Positions 1-6,331 of a stretch of 11,891 bases of DNA are shown piece after piece. How positions within the stretch are numbered: the stretch's first letter is position 1; each line of letters begins with the position of its first letter. The DNA is from an uncultured Thermomicrobiales bacterium (GTDB lineage: Bacteria; Chloroflexota; Chloroflexia; Thermomicrobiales; UBA6265). The position numbers were made by a program, and so were the translations under genes. The notes under the pieces are model-generated. The model worked only from the letters and a program-made list of their open reading frames with translations. It searched no databases and was not told the origin of the DNA. The DNA lies in assembly GCA_902806375.1 (NCBI GenBank), contig CADCWK010000022.1, positions 1 to 11,891 on the forward strand, written 5' to 3'.

Positions 1-2
1 AC

Positions 3-2186
3 CTGGTGGCGTTCCTGATCAAGCTGACCGGCATCCCGGCCGAGATCGCCTTCAACCTCGCCCAGCCGACCGTAATGGCGTTCCTCGCCGCCGGGGCGTT
101 TGGCGTCGCTGCCTCGCTCGGGCGTGACATCGCCCGCCGGTTCAACGTTGGGCGCGTTGCGACCGTGGCCGCCGGGCTGATGGGCGCCGTCCTGATGGTC
201 GCGGTCGGCAACCTCGGAGGACTGTTCAACCTGCTGCGGTTCCCCGACGACCGCTCCTGGAACGTGGTCTGGGATCCCAGCCGGGCGGTCCCCTCGGCGA
301 TCACCGAGTTCCCCTACTTCACCGGACTCTACGCGGACCTCCATGCCCATGGGATCGCGCTGCCGATCACCGTCCTGGTCGTCGGCCTGTGCTACTCCCT
401 GGCGAGCCAGCCGCGACTCGTCAACCTGGCGCTGAGCCGTGGACGGGTCGGTCGATGGCGGGCGCTGCTCGGCGTCCGGGTCGTCGCGCTGGGTGTCATC
501 CTCGGCACGCTCTACATGACGAATGCGTGGGACATCGCGACCTACGTCCTGTTCGCGGCGGCCAGTGTGTTGCTCGCGACACGGGCGATGCCCACGCTCG
601 TGGCCCGTCTGATCGCGACCGGAGCGCTCCTCGCGGTCATTGGCGCCGTCGGCTTCGCGTCGGTCCTGCCCTTCTACCTGAAGTTCGTCACCCTGTTCAG
701 CGAGATCGGGAGGGTCCGGGAGCCGACCGCCTTCTGGCAGGTCATGACCCACTTCGGCGGGCTGATCGCGATCGTGATCGTCGGCGTGACGGCCCTCCTC
801 GCGAGCGGTGCCCGCGGCGGCTGGCGGGTCTGGCTGCAGCCGCTGCTGCCGATCATCGGGATCGCCGTGCTCCTCGGACTCGCGGCGCTCGCGAACGGTC
901 GGGTGACCGGGGACGGCCCGGGTCTCCGGATCGACGACGTGCTGATCCTCGGGCTCATCGCCGTTCTGGCGCTCCTGCTAGCGGCCGCCTCCTGGTCGCG
1001 CGGCAATACACTCCGGGGTCCGACGCCAGTCGCATCGCTCCGTCGCCTGGTCATTGGCGTCTCGGCCGTGAGTGCCGTCGGCGCGGCCGTGGTCGGACAG
1101 CCCGTCTTCGGCATCGGCGCGGCGGTCGTCGGGGTCGGCGCGTTCCTCTACCTGTTCATCCCGGGCACCGCCCCGCGCATGGTCGGTCTGCTGATCGGGG
1201 CGGGTGGCGGCGTCGTGGCGGCGCTGGAGGTCGTCTACCTCGTCGACAACCTCGACGGTGGCACGGCCTACCGCATGAACACCGTCTTCAAGTTCTACAA
1301 CCAGTCGTGGGTCCTGCTCGCCCTGGCCGGGGCCGCCCTGTTCGGCTGGATGGTGGCCCGGGTCATCTCGATCGATCGGGTAGCGTCCAGCGGTGCCGCC
1401 TCCGCGGATGGCAGCCTGCCCCGCGATATCTCGTATGGCACCAGCCAGCCGTCACGCTACGCCAGTGGCATCGTTGCCCGGCCGATCCCGGTCATGGCCG
1501 CGACGAGCGTGACGGGATCGCCGTCAGTGGGCTGGTCGAGGATCGGGCTGCTGGTCGTGGCGATGGTGGTCGCCGCGTCGGCGGTCTACCCGATCACCGC
1601 CACCCCGATCCGGCTGGACAACCGCTACCCGGAGACGCCGAACACGCTCAACGCCTACGTTTGGATGGACCACGCCACGATCAGCAGTGAGGGCCCGACC
1701 TGTACTGACCCACTTCGCTCCGACGGTAACCTGCGCTTCCAGGACGACCGGGCGGCGATCGACTGGTTCAACCGTGAGGTCGACGGTGCCCCGGTCATCG
1801 CCGAGCTCAACCTGGACAATCCCTACTTCTGTTTCGCCTCGCGTTTCAGCGTCTCGACCGGACTGCCCACCATCATCGGCTGGCAGAACCATGAGAGCCA
1901 GCAGCGCTATCCCGATGACCTCGGACCGCGCCAGCGGGACGTCGCGACCCTGTACGCCTCGTCGGATCCCGACGAGAAGCTCGCCATCCTGCGGGAATAT
2001 GACGTCGAGTACGTCGTCGTCGGCGCGCTCGAGCGCGACCTGACGGACGGTCCGGGCCGGCCGGTGGTCGATCCGGCCGGACTGGCCACGTTCGACGCGA
2101 TGGTCGGGACCAGTCTCGAGGTCGCCTTCCAGCAGGGCGGCACGACGGTCTACCGCGTCCTGCCAGCCACGACGGACGCCCCCTGA
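3..2186 (+). CDS. DUF2298 / YYY-family polytopic membrane protein, 5' partial
   Basis: The reading frame is open from the left edge and ends at TGA 2184-2186, so the N-terminus is missing. The GTG at 6 is simply the first start-like codon, not a credible start. Numbering from that codon, the protein is a run of hydrophobic helices with EFPYF (101-105), DLHAH (111-115), a TNAWD motif near 174, and RMNTVFKFYNQSW from about 423. A soluble C-terminal domain follows, with GWQNHE at 625-630 and a YVVVGALE segment. Each of these has a counterpart in the gene downstream; aligning the shared FNL motif suggests about 160 residues are missing and that the family's YYYxG motif lies only tens of bases outside the window. 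A polar insert (about 460-510) precedes the last helix. The family is an uncharacterised Chloroflexota/archaeal membrane family; a GT-C-like glycosyltransferase fold is my inference from topology and the C-terminal domain. Family assignment is firm, function is not. Confidence 0.88.
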   Translation: MVAFLIKLTGIPAEIAFNLAQPTVMAFLAAGAFGVAASLGRDIARRFNVGRVATVAAGLMGAVLMVAVGNLGGLFNLLRFPDDRSWNVVWDPSRAVPSAITEFPYFTGLYADLHAHGIALPITVLVVGLCYSLASQPRLVNLALSRGRVGRWRALLGVRVVALGVILGTLYMTNAWDIATYVLFAAASVLLATRAMPTLVARLIATGALLAVIGAVGFASVLPFYLKFVTLFSEIGRVREPTAFWQVMTHFGGLIAIVIVGVTALLASGARGGWRVWLQPLLPIIGIAVLLGLAALANGRVTGDGPGLRIDDVLILGLIAVLALLLAAASWSRGNTLRGPTPVASLRRLVIGVSAVSAVGAAVVGQPVFGIGAAVVGVGAFLYLFIPGTAPRMVGLLIGAGGGVVAALEVVYLVDNLDGGTAYRMNTVFKFYNQSWVLLALAGAALFGWMVARVISIDRVASSGAASADGSLPRDISYGTSQPSRYASGIVARPIPVMAATSVTGSPSVGWSRIGLLVVAMVVAASAVYPITATPIRLDNRYPETPNTLNAYVWMDHATISSEGPTCTDPLRSDGNLRFQDDRAAIDWFNREVDGAPVIAELNLDNPYFCFASRFSVSTGLPTIIGWQNHESQQRYPDDLGPRQRDVATLYASSDPDEKLAILREYDVEYVVVGALERDLTDGPGRPVVDPAGLATFDAMVGTSLEVAFQQGGTTVYRVLPATTDAP

Positions 2187-2236
2187 TCCCGGGCGTGACG
2201 CTGACGCTGGCGAGACCCGTTCGACCACACCGCTCC

Positions 2237-2241
2237 GGGAG
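2237..2241 (+). promoter_or_regulatory. Ribosome binding site supporting a TTG start
   Basis: GGGAG lies 6 nt before the TTG at 2248. It matters because no ATG or GTG near the natural N-terminus has an equal signal, and the TTG start gives a protein that opens with MDSLTDALVW and a membrane helix. Confidence 0.6.
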
Positions 2242-2247
2242 CCCGCC

Positions 2248-4611
2248 TTGGATTCGCTGACCGACGCCCTCGTCTGGTACCTCGTCCTCGTCGCCGTCTC
2301 CTGGGGGATCGCCCCGCTGGTGGCGATGCTCTGCCGGGCGCTGCCCGACCGCGGGGCCGGCATCACGCGGCCAGTCGGGCTGCTGGCGCTCGTCCTGCCG
2401 ACGTGGTGGTTGGCCTCGCTCGATCTGATCCCGTACACGACGGCTGGGCTCTGGGTGACGCTCGGCGTGGTGGCGGCCCTGGGCTACGTGGCGGCGTGGC
2501 GGAGCGGCGCGCTCGACCGGCGCTGGCTGAAGTCGATGCTCGTCGCGGAGCTGATCGGGCTCGTTGCCTTCGCCTTCTACGTCTGGTTCCGGGGGCACCA
2601 GCCCGCCATCGTCCAGACCGAGAAGCCGATGGACAGTCTGATGCTGGCGAGCAGCATGCGGACCGAGGTCATCCCACCGCCGGACCCTTGGTTCGCGGGA
2701 GAGCCGATCAACTACTACTACCTTGGCTACCTGCTCAACGGCGCCGTCGCGCGCATGGCCGGGGTCATGGAGGGCGTCGCCTTCAACCTGGCCCTCGCGG
2801 GGACCTTCGCCGCCACGGTCAGCGCCGCGTCGTCGGTCGCCTTCAACATCGTCCGCCCCTTCGCCTCGATGGGCCGGGCGGTGGCCGCCGGGCTGCTGGC
2901 CGTCGCACTCGTCGTCTGGGCCGGCAACACGAAGAGCTACGTCGAGTTCCTGCGTGATCCGTCGTTGAATCTCGAGACCTGGTGGTGGGGCGGGATCGGC
3001 TGGGACAGCAGCCGCGTGGTGGTCGACGACCCGGGCTCCAGCCCGCTCATCAACGAGTTCCCCGCCTTCAGTTTCGTCCTCGGCGACCTTCACCCGCACG
3101 TCATGGCCCTGCCGTTCGTCTTCATGGCGCTCGGTCTCGCCGTCAATCTCCTGCTCGGCTCGCTGCCGCGCGGGTTCCGGGTCGCTCCGACGGCCACGGT
3201 ACCGAGCGGATCGGCTCACCCAACGCCCACCATTGGCCGTCCTCCGTGGGTCGCGATCGCCGCCTCCGGGGCGCTGGTCGGCTCGCTCTACGCGCTCAAC
3301 TCCTGGGACCTGCCGACGTACGGGTTCGTCGTCGCCGTCGCGGTCCTGGTCGCGTTGCGAGCGCAGCCACTGCGGACACGTCTGGCCGGCGTGGTGCTGC
3401 TCGGGGTCGCGGCCCTCGTGGCCTGGCTCCCCTTCTACGTCGCCTTCTCGCCGCCGGTCGGCAACGGTGCAAGCGAGCTACCCGGCTGGCTGGATGGCAT
3501 CCCGTTGCTCTCCACCTTGGTGACGACCATCGCCCCGGTCACCGGCGAGCGGACCGGCTTCGGGGAGTTCCTGCTGATCTTCGCCATCCCAACGGTGATC
3601 GCGACCGCCTTCCTCACGGCGTCACTGCTCCTGCCGGGCCCGCGACGCGGCGAGGGGCTCCGGTCGACGGAGCTCCTCGCCATCGTGGCGTCGCTGGTCG
3701 TCCTGACCCTGATCGTCCAGACGCCAGTCCTGCTCGTCGCCGGGTTGATCGTCACGGCCGCCGTCGAGGTCATCCGGCGCGAGGGGACGGTCTCGACGCG
3801 GACCGTGGCCGCCGGACTGTTCGCGCTCGGATTCACCCTGGTCGTCGCCACCGAGCTGTTCCACATCCAGGACGTCTTCGGTAACCGGATGAACACGGTC
3901 TTCAAGGTCCATTACCAGGTCTGGATCCTGGTCGGCATCGCCTCGGCCCTGGCGATTGTGACCCTCTGGTCCGACGCCCGCCGCTTCTCGCCCAGGTCCC
4001 GGTCCGCCGTCCGGCCGCTGCTCACGGTATCGACGGCCGTCGCGATCGCCCTCGTCTCCGTCTACCCGATCGTCGCGGGTGAGCGTTACGCCGGGGTCTA
4101 CCAGGACGACGGCTGGGTGACGCTCGACGGCCAGCAGTTCGCCGCCGACGAGTTCCCGGACGAGATGGCGGCGATCCGGTGGCTGCGCGGGCATGTCCAG
4201 TGGGACGCGACCGTGCTGGAGGCAGCGGGTTGCGCCTATGCCGACCGTGACTATGTCCCCGCCAACCCGGTGTCAGCCTACACCGGACTCTCCACGGTGA
4301 TGGGTTGGGTCAACCACGAGGGACAGTGGCGGAACGGGATCGAACCGTACGACTCGGACATCGCCGTCCGGTCCGAAGCCGTGGCCGGCCTCTATGCCGA
4401 TCCGGCGGCCGCGATGGCGTCGCCATACGGGATCGACTATGTCTTCGTCGGCATCGGCGAGCGTGAGGGGTTTCCGTTCGGGAACACCCCGTGCGTCCAG
4501 TCGGGACCCTATGACATCGATGATGCCGAGTTCATCGCTGCCGGGTGGCAACCCGTCTTCGCGCAGGGTGACGTCGTCGTCTACGGCCGCCCGGACAGTG
4601 CGCCGGCCTGA
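2248..4611 (+). CDS. DUF2298 / YYY-family polytopic membrane protein
   Basis: This is a 787-residue, strongly hydrophobic protein within the 700-900 residue size usual for single-copy members. The start is TTG 2248, chosen because GGGAG (2237-2241) sits 6 nt upstream and the protein begins directly with a membrane helix. Diagnostic features are NYYYLG (155-160), preceded by an acidic loop with TEKPMD (124-129) and DPWFAGE; EFPAF (270-274); GDLHPH (279-284); NSWDLPTY; and RMNTVFK (547-553). The C-terminal soluble part carries GWVNHE (686-691) and a YVFVG segment. The conserved acidic residues in the first long loop and the C-terminal domain recall GT-C glycosyltransferases such as the PMT/ArnT type, but this is inference and the substrate is unknown. 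It lies 61 bp after a paralogue with no terminator between them, so cotranscription is likely, and is convergent with the rrf2-like gene 44 bp downstream. Confidence 0.92.
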   Translation: MDSLTDALVWYLVLVAVSWGIAPLVAMLCRALPDRGAGITRPVGLLALVLPTWWLASLDLIPYTTAGLWVTLGVVAALGYVAAWRSGALDRRWLKSMLVAELIGLVAFAFYVWFRGHQPAIVQTEKPMDSLMLASSMRTEVIPPPDPWFAGEPINYYYLGYLLNGAVARMAGVMEGVAFNLALAGTFAATVSAASSVAFNIVRPFASMGRAVAAGLLAVALVVWAGNTKSYVEFLRDPSLNLETWWWGGIGWDSSRVVVDDPGSSPLINEFPAFSFVLGDLHPHVMALPFVFMALGLAVNLLLGSLPRGFRVAPTATVPSGSAHPTPTIGRPPWVAIAASGALVGSLYALNSWDLPTYGFVVAVAVLVALRAQPLRTRLAGVVLLGVAALVAWLPFYVAFSPPVGNGASELPGWLDGIPLLSTLVTTIAPVTGERTGFGEFLLIFAIPTVIATAFLTASLLLPGPRRGEGLRSTELLAIVASLVVLTLIVQTPVLLVAGLIVTAAVEVIRREGTVSTRTVAAGLFALGFTLVVATELFHIQDVFGNRMNTVFKVHYQVWILVGIASALAIVTLWSDARRFSPRSRSAVRPLLTVSTAVAIALVSVYPIVAGERYAGVYQDDGWVTLDGQQFAADEFPDEMAAIRWLRGHVQWDATVLEAAGCAYADRDYVPANPVSAYTGLSTVMGWVNHEGQWRNGIEPYDSDIAVRSEAVAGLYADPAAAMASPYGIDYVFVGIGEREGFPFGNTPCVQSGPYDIDDAEFIAAGWQPVFAQGDVVVYGRPDSAPA

Positions 4612-4655
4612 TCGTCGTTGACGCGTCTGCCTCGTCCAGCGTCAGGAATGACGGA

Positions 4656-5069
4656 CTAGATACTGTAGTCGGCCGGGGAGGTCCCTGACCGCTCCAACAG
4701 TGTCTGGAGCGACACGGAGCGGAGCTGGGCCTCGAAGTCGCCCTGCACACTGGACCAGACATCGGAGATGACATCCTGTCGGGGCGGAAGGTCATCGGGC
4801 GCGCGCCGGTCGCGGCCCTCAAGGATCAGCCAGATATCGTGGAGTGTGATGCGATCAGGGCTCTGGGTCAGCCGGTGACCCCCCTGCGGCCCACGCGTAC
4901 TCCGGACGAGCCCGCCCCGGTTCAGGGCGCCGAGCAACTGGTGGAGGTATGGCTCCGGGATACCCTGGCGCTGGGCGATCTCCCGGCTCAGGACCGGCCC
5001 CGACCCGCCGTGTCCCGCGAGGTCAAAGAGCGCTCTGACCCCGTAGTCCACCCGGCTTGAGACGCGCAT
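4656..5069 (-). CDS. Rrf2-family transcriptional regulator, cysteine-free
   Basis: This 137-residue protein begins MRVSSRVDYGVRALFDLA, the typical Rrf2 N-terminus. A winged helix-turn-helix follows: the helix-turn-helix runs from about SREIAQRQGIPEPYLHQLL (28-46), and the wing is around STRGPQGGHRL (57-67). ATG 5069 is chosen over longer readings because it matches the family N-terminus and has GAGG (5076-5079) 6 nt upstream. Rrf2 regulators include IscR and NsrR, which bind Fe-S clusters through three C-terminal cysteines, and CymR, which has no cluster and controls sulfur metabolism. This protein has no cysteine at all, so Fe-S sensing is excluded and a CymR-like or other mode is more likely. 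Its start lies inside the 3' end of larE, so the two are translated from one message. The regulated genes cannot be read from the sequence; autoregulation of the larE operon is a reasonable guess. Confidence 0.9.
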   Translation of the reverse strand: MRVSSRVDYGVRALFDLAGHGGSGPVLSREIAQRQGIPEPYLHQLLGALNRGGLVRSTRGPQGGHRLTQSPDRITLHDIWLILEGRDRRAPDDLPPRQDVISDVWSSVQGDFEAQLRSVSLQTLLERSGTSPADYSI

Positions 5070-5901
5070 GCAGTACCTCGTTCTGACTTCCGGTCCGATA
5101 CCCTTCGAGATCAAGCGTAACGTATTGATAGCCCGCGAGGCGGACCGCCGCGACGATCTCATCCCGCAGCGCGACGGCCTCCTCCAGCCGTCCCGGCGGC
5201 ACCTCGATCCGGGCGACCGTGTCGTGATGCCGGACCCGGGCACCCCGGAAGCCGAGCTTGCCGAGTTCCCGCTCGGCGCGGCCGACCTTCGACAGCTTCT
5301 CGATGGTGATCGGGTCGCCGTAAGCGAAGCGTGACGAGAGGCAGGCGACGGCCGGCTTGTCCCAGGTCGGGAGGTCGAAGCTGGCGGAAAGCGCCCGGAT
5401 CTCGTCCTTGGTGAGTCCGACGTCCTGCAGTGGTGAACGGATGCCGAGCTCCGTCGCCGCGCGCGCGCCGGGACGGAAGTCCCGTAGGTCATCGGCGTTC
5501 GCGCCATCGACGATCACCGCGAAGCCGAGCCGTTCCCGGACAGTCTCCAGCCGGGTGTACAGCTCGCTCTTGCAGAAGTAGCAGCGCTGGTGGGAATTGT
5601 TGGCGTAGCGGGGGTCGGTCAGCTCCATCGTCGGGACGACTTCGTACGGCACGCCGATCAGGGCCGCGAGCCGCCGGGCGTCCGCCATCTCCTCTTCCGC
5701 GTACGTCTCCGAGAGTCCCGACGCCGCGACTACTCGGTCGGCCAGCGCCTGTTTCGCCGCGTGGAGCAGAAGCGTGCTGTCGACACCTCCGGAGAAGGCG
5801 ACGACGACGGACTCCATCCCGGTCAGGAGCGAGAGCAGACGGTCATACCGCTCGGCTGCTTCCGGCGTGACCATGGTTGATTCACCGGGGAGGGTGGTCA
5901 T
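5023..5901 (-). CDS. larE: ATP-dependent sacrificial sulfur transferase LarE
   Basis: This 292-residue PP-loop enzyme has SGGVDST at 37-43 for ATP pyrophosphate binding, NSHQRCYFCK (102-111), a DGANADDLRDFRPG stretch (132-145), and KPAVACLSSRFAYG (182-195). It ends with the family-typical LDLEGYRTGSQNE. In the characterised Lactobacillus plantarum enzyme, LarE adenylylates the nicotinic-acid-derived pyridinium dicarboxylate and gives it sulfur from its own Cys176, making the pincer ligand of the nickel cofactor of lactate racemase. Cys187 here, in ACLSSR, is the probable equivalent. I see no extra C-terminal cysteine cluster of the kind that holds an Fe-S cluster in some homologues. ATG 5901 is preferred over the internal ATG at 5874 because AAGGAA lies 7 nt upstream of it. 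No larB, larC or racemase is in the window, so the partners are elsewhere or this member has another thiolation substrate. Confidence 0.92.
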   Translation of the reverse strand: MTTLPGESTMVTPEAAERYDRLLSLLTGMESVVVAFSGGVDSTLLLHAAKQALADRVVAASGLSETYAEEEMADARRLAALIGVPYEVVPTMELTDPRYANNSHQRCYFCKSELYTRLETVRERLGFAVIVDGANADDLRDFRPGARAATELGIRSPLQDVGLTKDEIRALSASFDLPTWDKPAVACLSSRFAYGDPITIEKLSKVGRAERELGKLGFRGARVRHHDTVARIEVPPGRLEEAVALRDEIVAAVRLAGYQYVTLDLEGYRTGSQNEVLHARLKPGGLRGQSAL

Positions 5902-5908
5902 CGCGGAT

Positions 5909-5914
5909 TTCCTT
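5909..5914 (-). promoter_or_regulatory. Ribosome binding site deciding the larE start
   Basis: AAGGAA on the minus strand lies 7 nt before ATG 5901. The alternative in-frame ATG at 5874 has only a weak purine stretch upstream, so the longer protein is favoured. Confidence 0.6.
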
Positions 5915-5989
5915 CGTGTGGTCGAGCGTCTCTCCAGAGAAACTATCGCGACTGGCGAGGCAGGCGACCGTCACCCGATTCCGATTCAT

Positions 5990-6004
5990 TGGTCGATTTG
6001 ACCA
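5990..6004. promoter_or_regulatory. Possible operator: TGGTC-GATTT-GACCA inverted repeat
   Basis: The arms TGGTC and GACCA are perfect reverse complements with a 5-nt spacer, about 90 bp upstream of the larE start. The right arm extends to GACCACAC (6000-6007), which is also the reverse complement of GTGTGGTC at 5916-5923, just upstream of the larE ribosome binding site. A dimeric regulator such as the co-encoded Rrf2 protein could bind here, but it does not match any Rrf2 consensus I can recall with certainty. Confidence 0.3.
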
Positions 6005-6055
6005 CACTTCGCCCGATCTTTCCTCATGGCGCCCCCTGGTGGGATCCGATCCGCC

Positions 6056-6084
6056 ATGACGCCACATTGAGCATCTTGTATAGT
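6056..6084 (+). promoter_or_regulatory. Candidate sigma70-type promoter for the ABC operon
   Basis: ATGACG (6056-6061, four of six matches to TTGACA) and TATAGT (6079-6084, five of six to TATAAT) are separated by 17 nt, the ideal spacing. It sits in a locally AT-richer patch in an otherwise GC-rich region. Transcription would start near 6091, leaving about 240 nt of untranslated leader before the ATG at 6332. Confidence 0.45.
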
Positions 6085-6331
6085 TGCCGGAATCTCGATC
6101 CCGGGAGCCGTCACCGTGTGGTGCGGCGGGTCGGATTCGGCGCCTCACGGGCGCTGACGCCGTTCCCATCGGGATTCGATGAAATGGTCGGCAGTTCCTG
6201 CTGCTGGATGCCACGCCGGTGTGTCAGTCCGGGTCAACGCTGTTCGCGGGGCCGACCTGATCTCGCTGTCGTTCGGTGCCCGGCGATGGTTCCGGACCGG
6301 CCCCGCATCTCATTATGGAGGCCAGTACCCA

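Larger units (their letters stand above)
5902..6331. other. Divergent intergenic region between larE and the ABC operon
   Basis: This 430-bp stretch separates two divergently read genes and holds no convincing gene. It contains a sigma70-like promoter facing right (6056-6084), an inverted repeat on the larE side (5990-6004), and a leader of roughly 240 nt before the binding-protein start. I found no recognisable riboswitch or T-box pattern. A short all-GC hairpin (6140-6154) is present but unremarkable at this base composition. Confidence 0.6.

Noticed and set aside
389..3219. Long Arg/Pro-rich open frames overlapping the DUF2298 genes on both strands
   Set aside because: They are GC-driven shadows: low-complexity Arg/Gly/Pro composition, no recognisable domain, and the overlapped genes have clear conserved motifs.
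4619..4653. Short inverted repeats between the convergent DUF2298 and rrf2-like genes
   Set aside because: The arms are only 5-6 bp (TGACGC/GCGTCA and CGTCA/TGACG), with no T-run; too weak to call a terminator.
5070..5507. Minus-strand open frame extending the Rrf2 gene upstream
   Set aside because: The extension is Arg/Ser-rich, overlaps conserved LarE sequence in another frame, and the Rrf2 family N-terminus begins exactly at ATG 5069.
6067..6084. TTGAGC as the -35 element for TATAGT
   Set aside because: The spacing is only 6 nt; ATGACG at 6056-6061 gives 17 nt.
6179..6331. Longer in-frame start for the binding protein at ATG 6179
   Set aside because: It would put 51 extra residues before the Tat motif and has no good ribosome binding site, whereas ATG 6332 has GGAGG and a correctly placed signal.
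6085..6331. Riboswitch or T-box in the leader
   Set aside because: I could not find a T-box motif or any conserved riboswitch core by eye; only length supports the idea.
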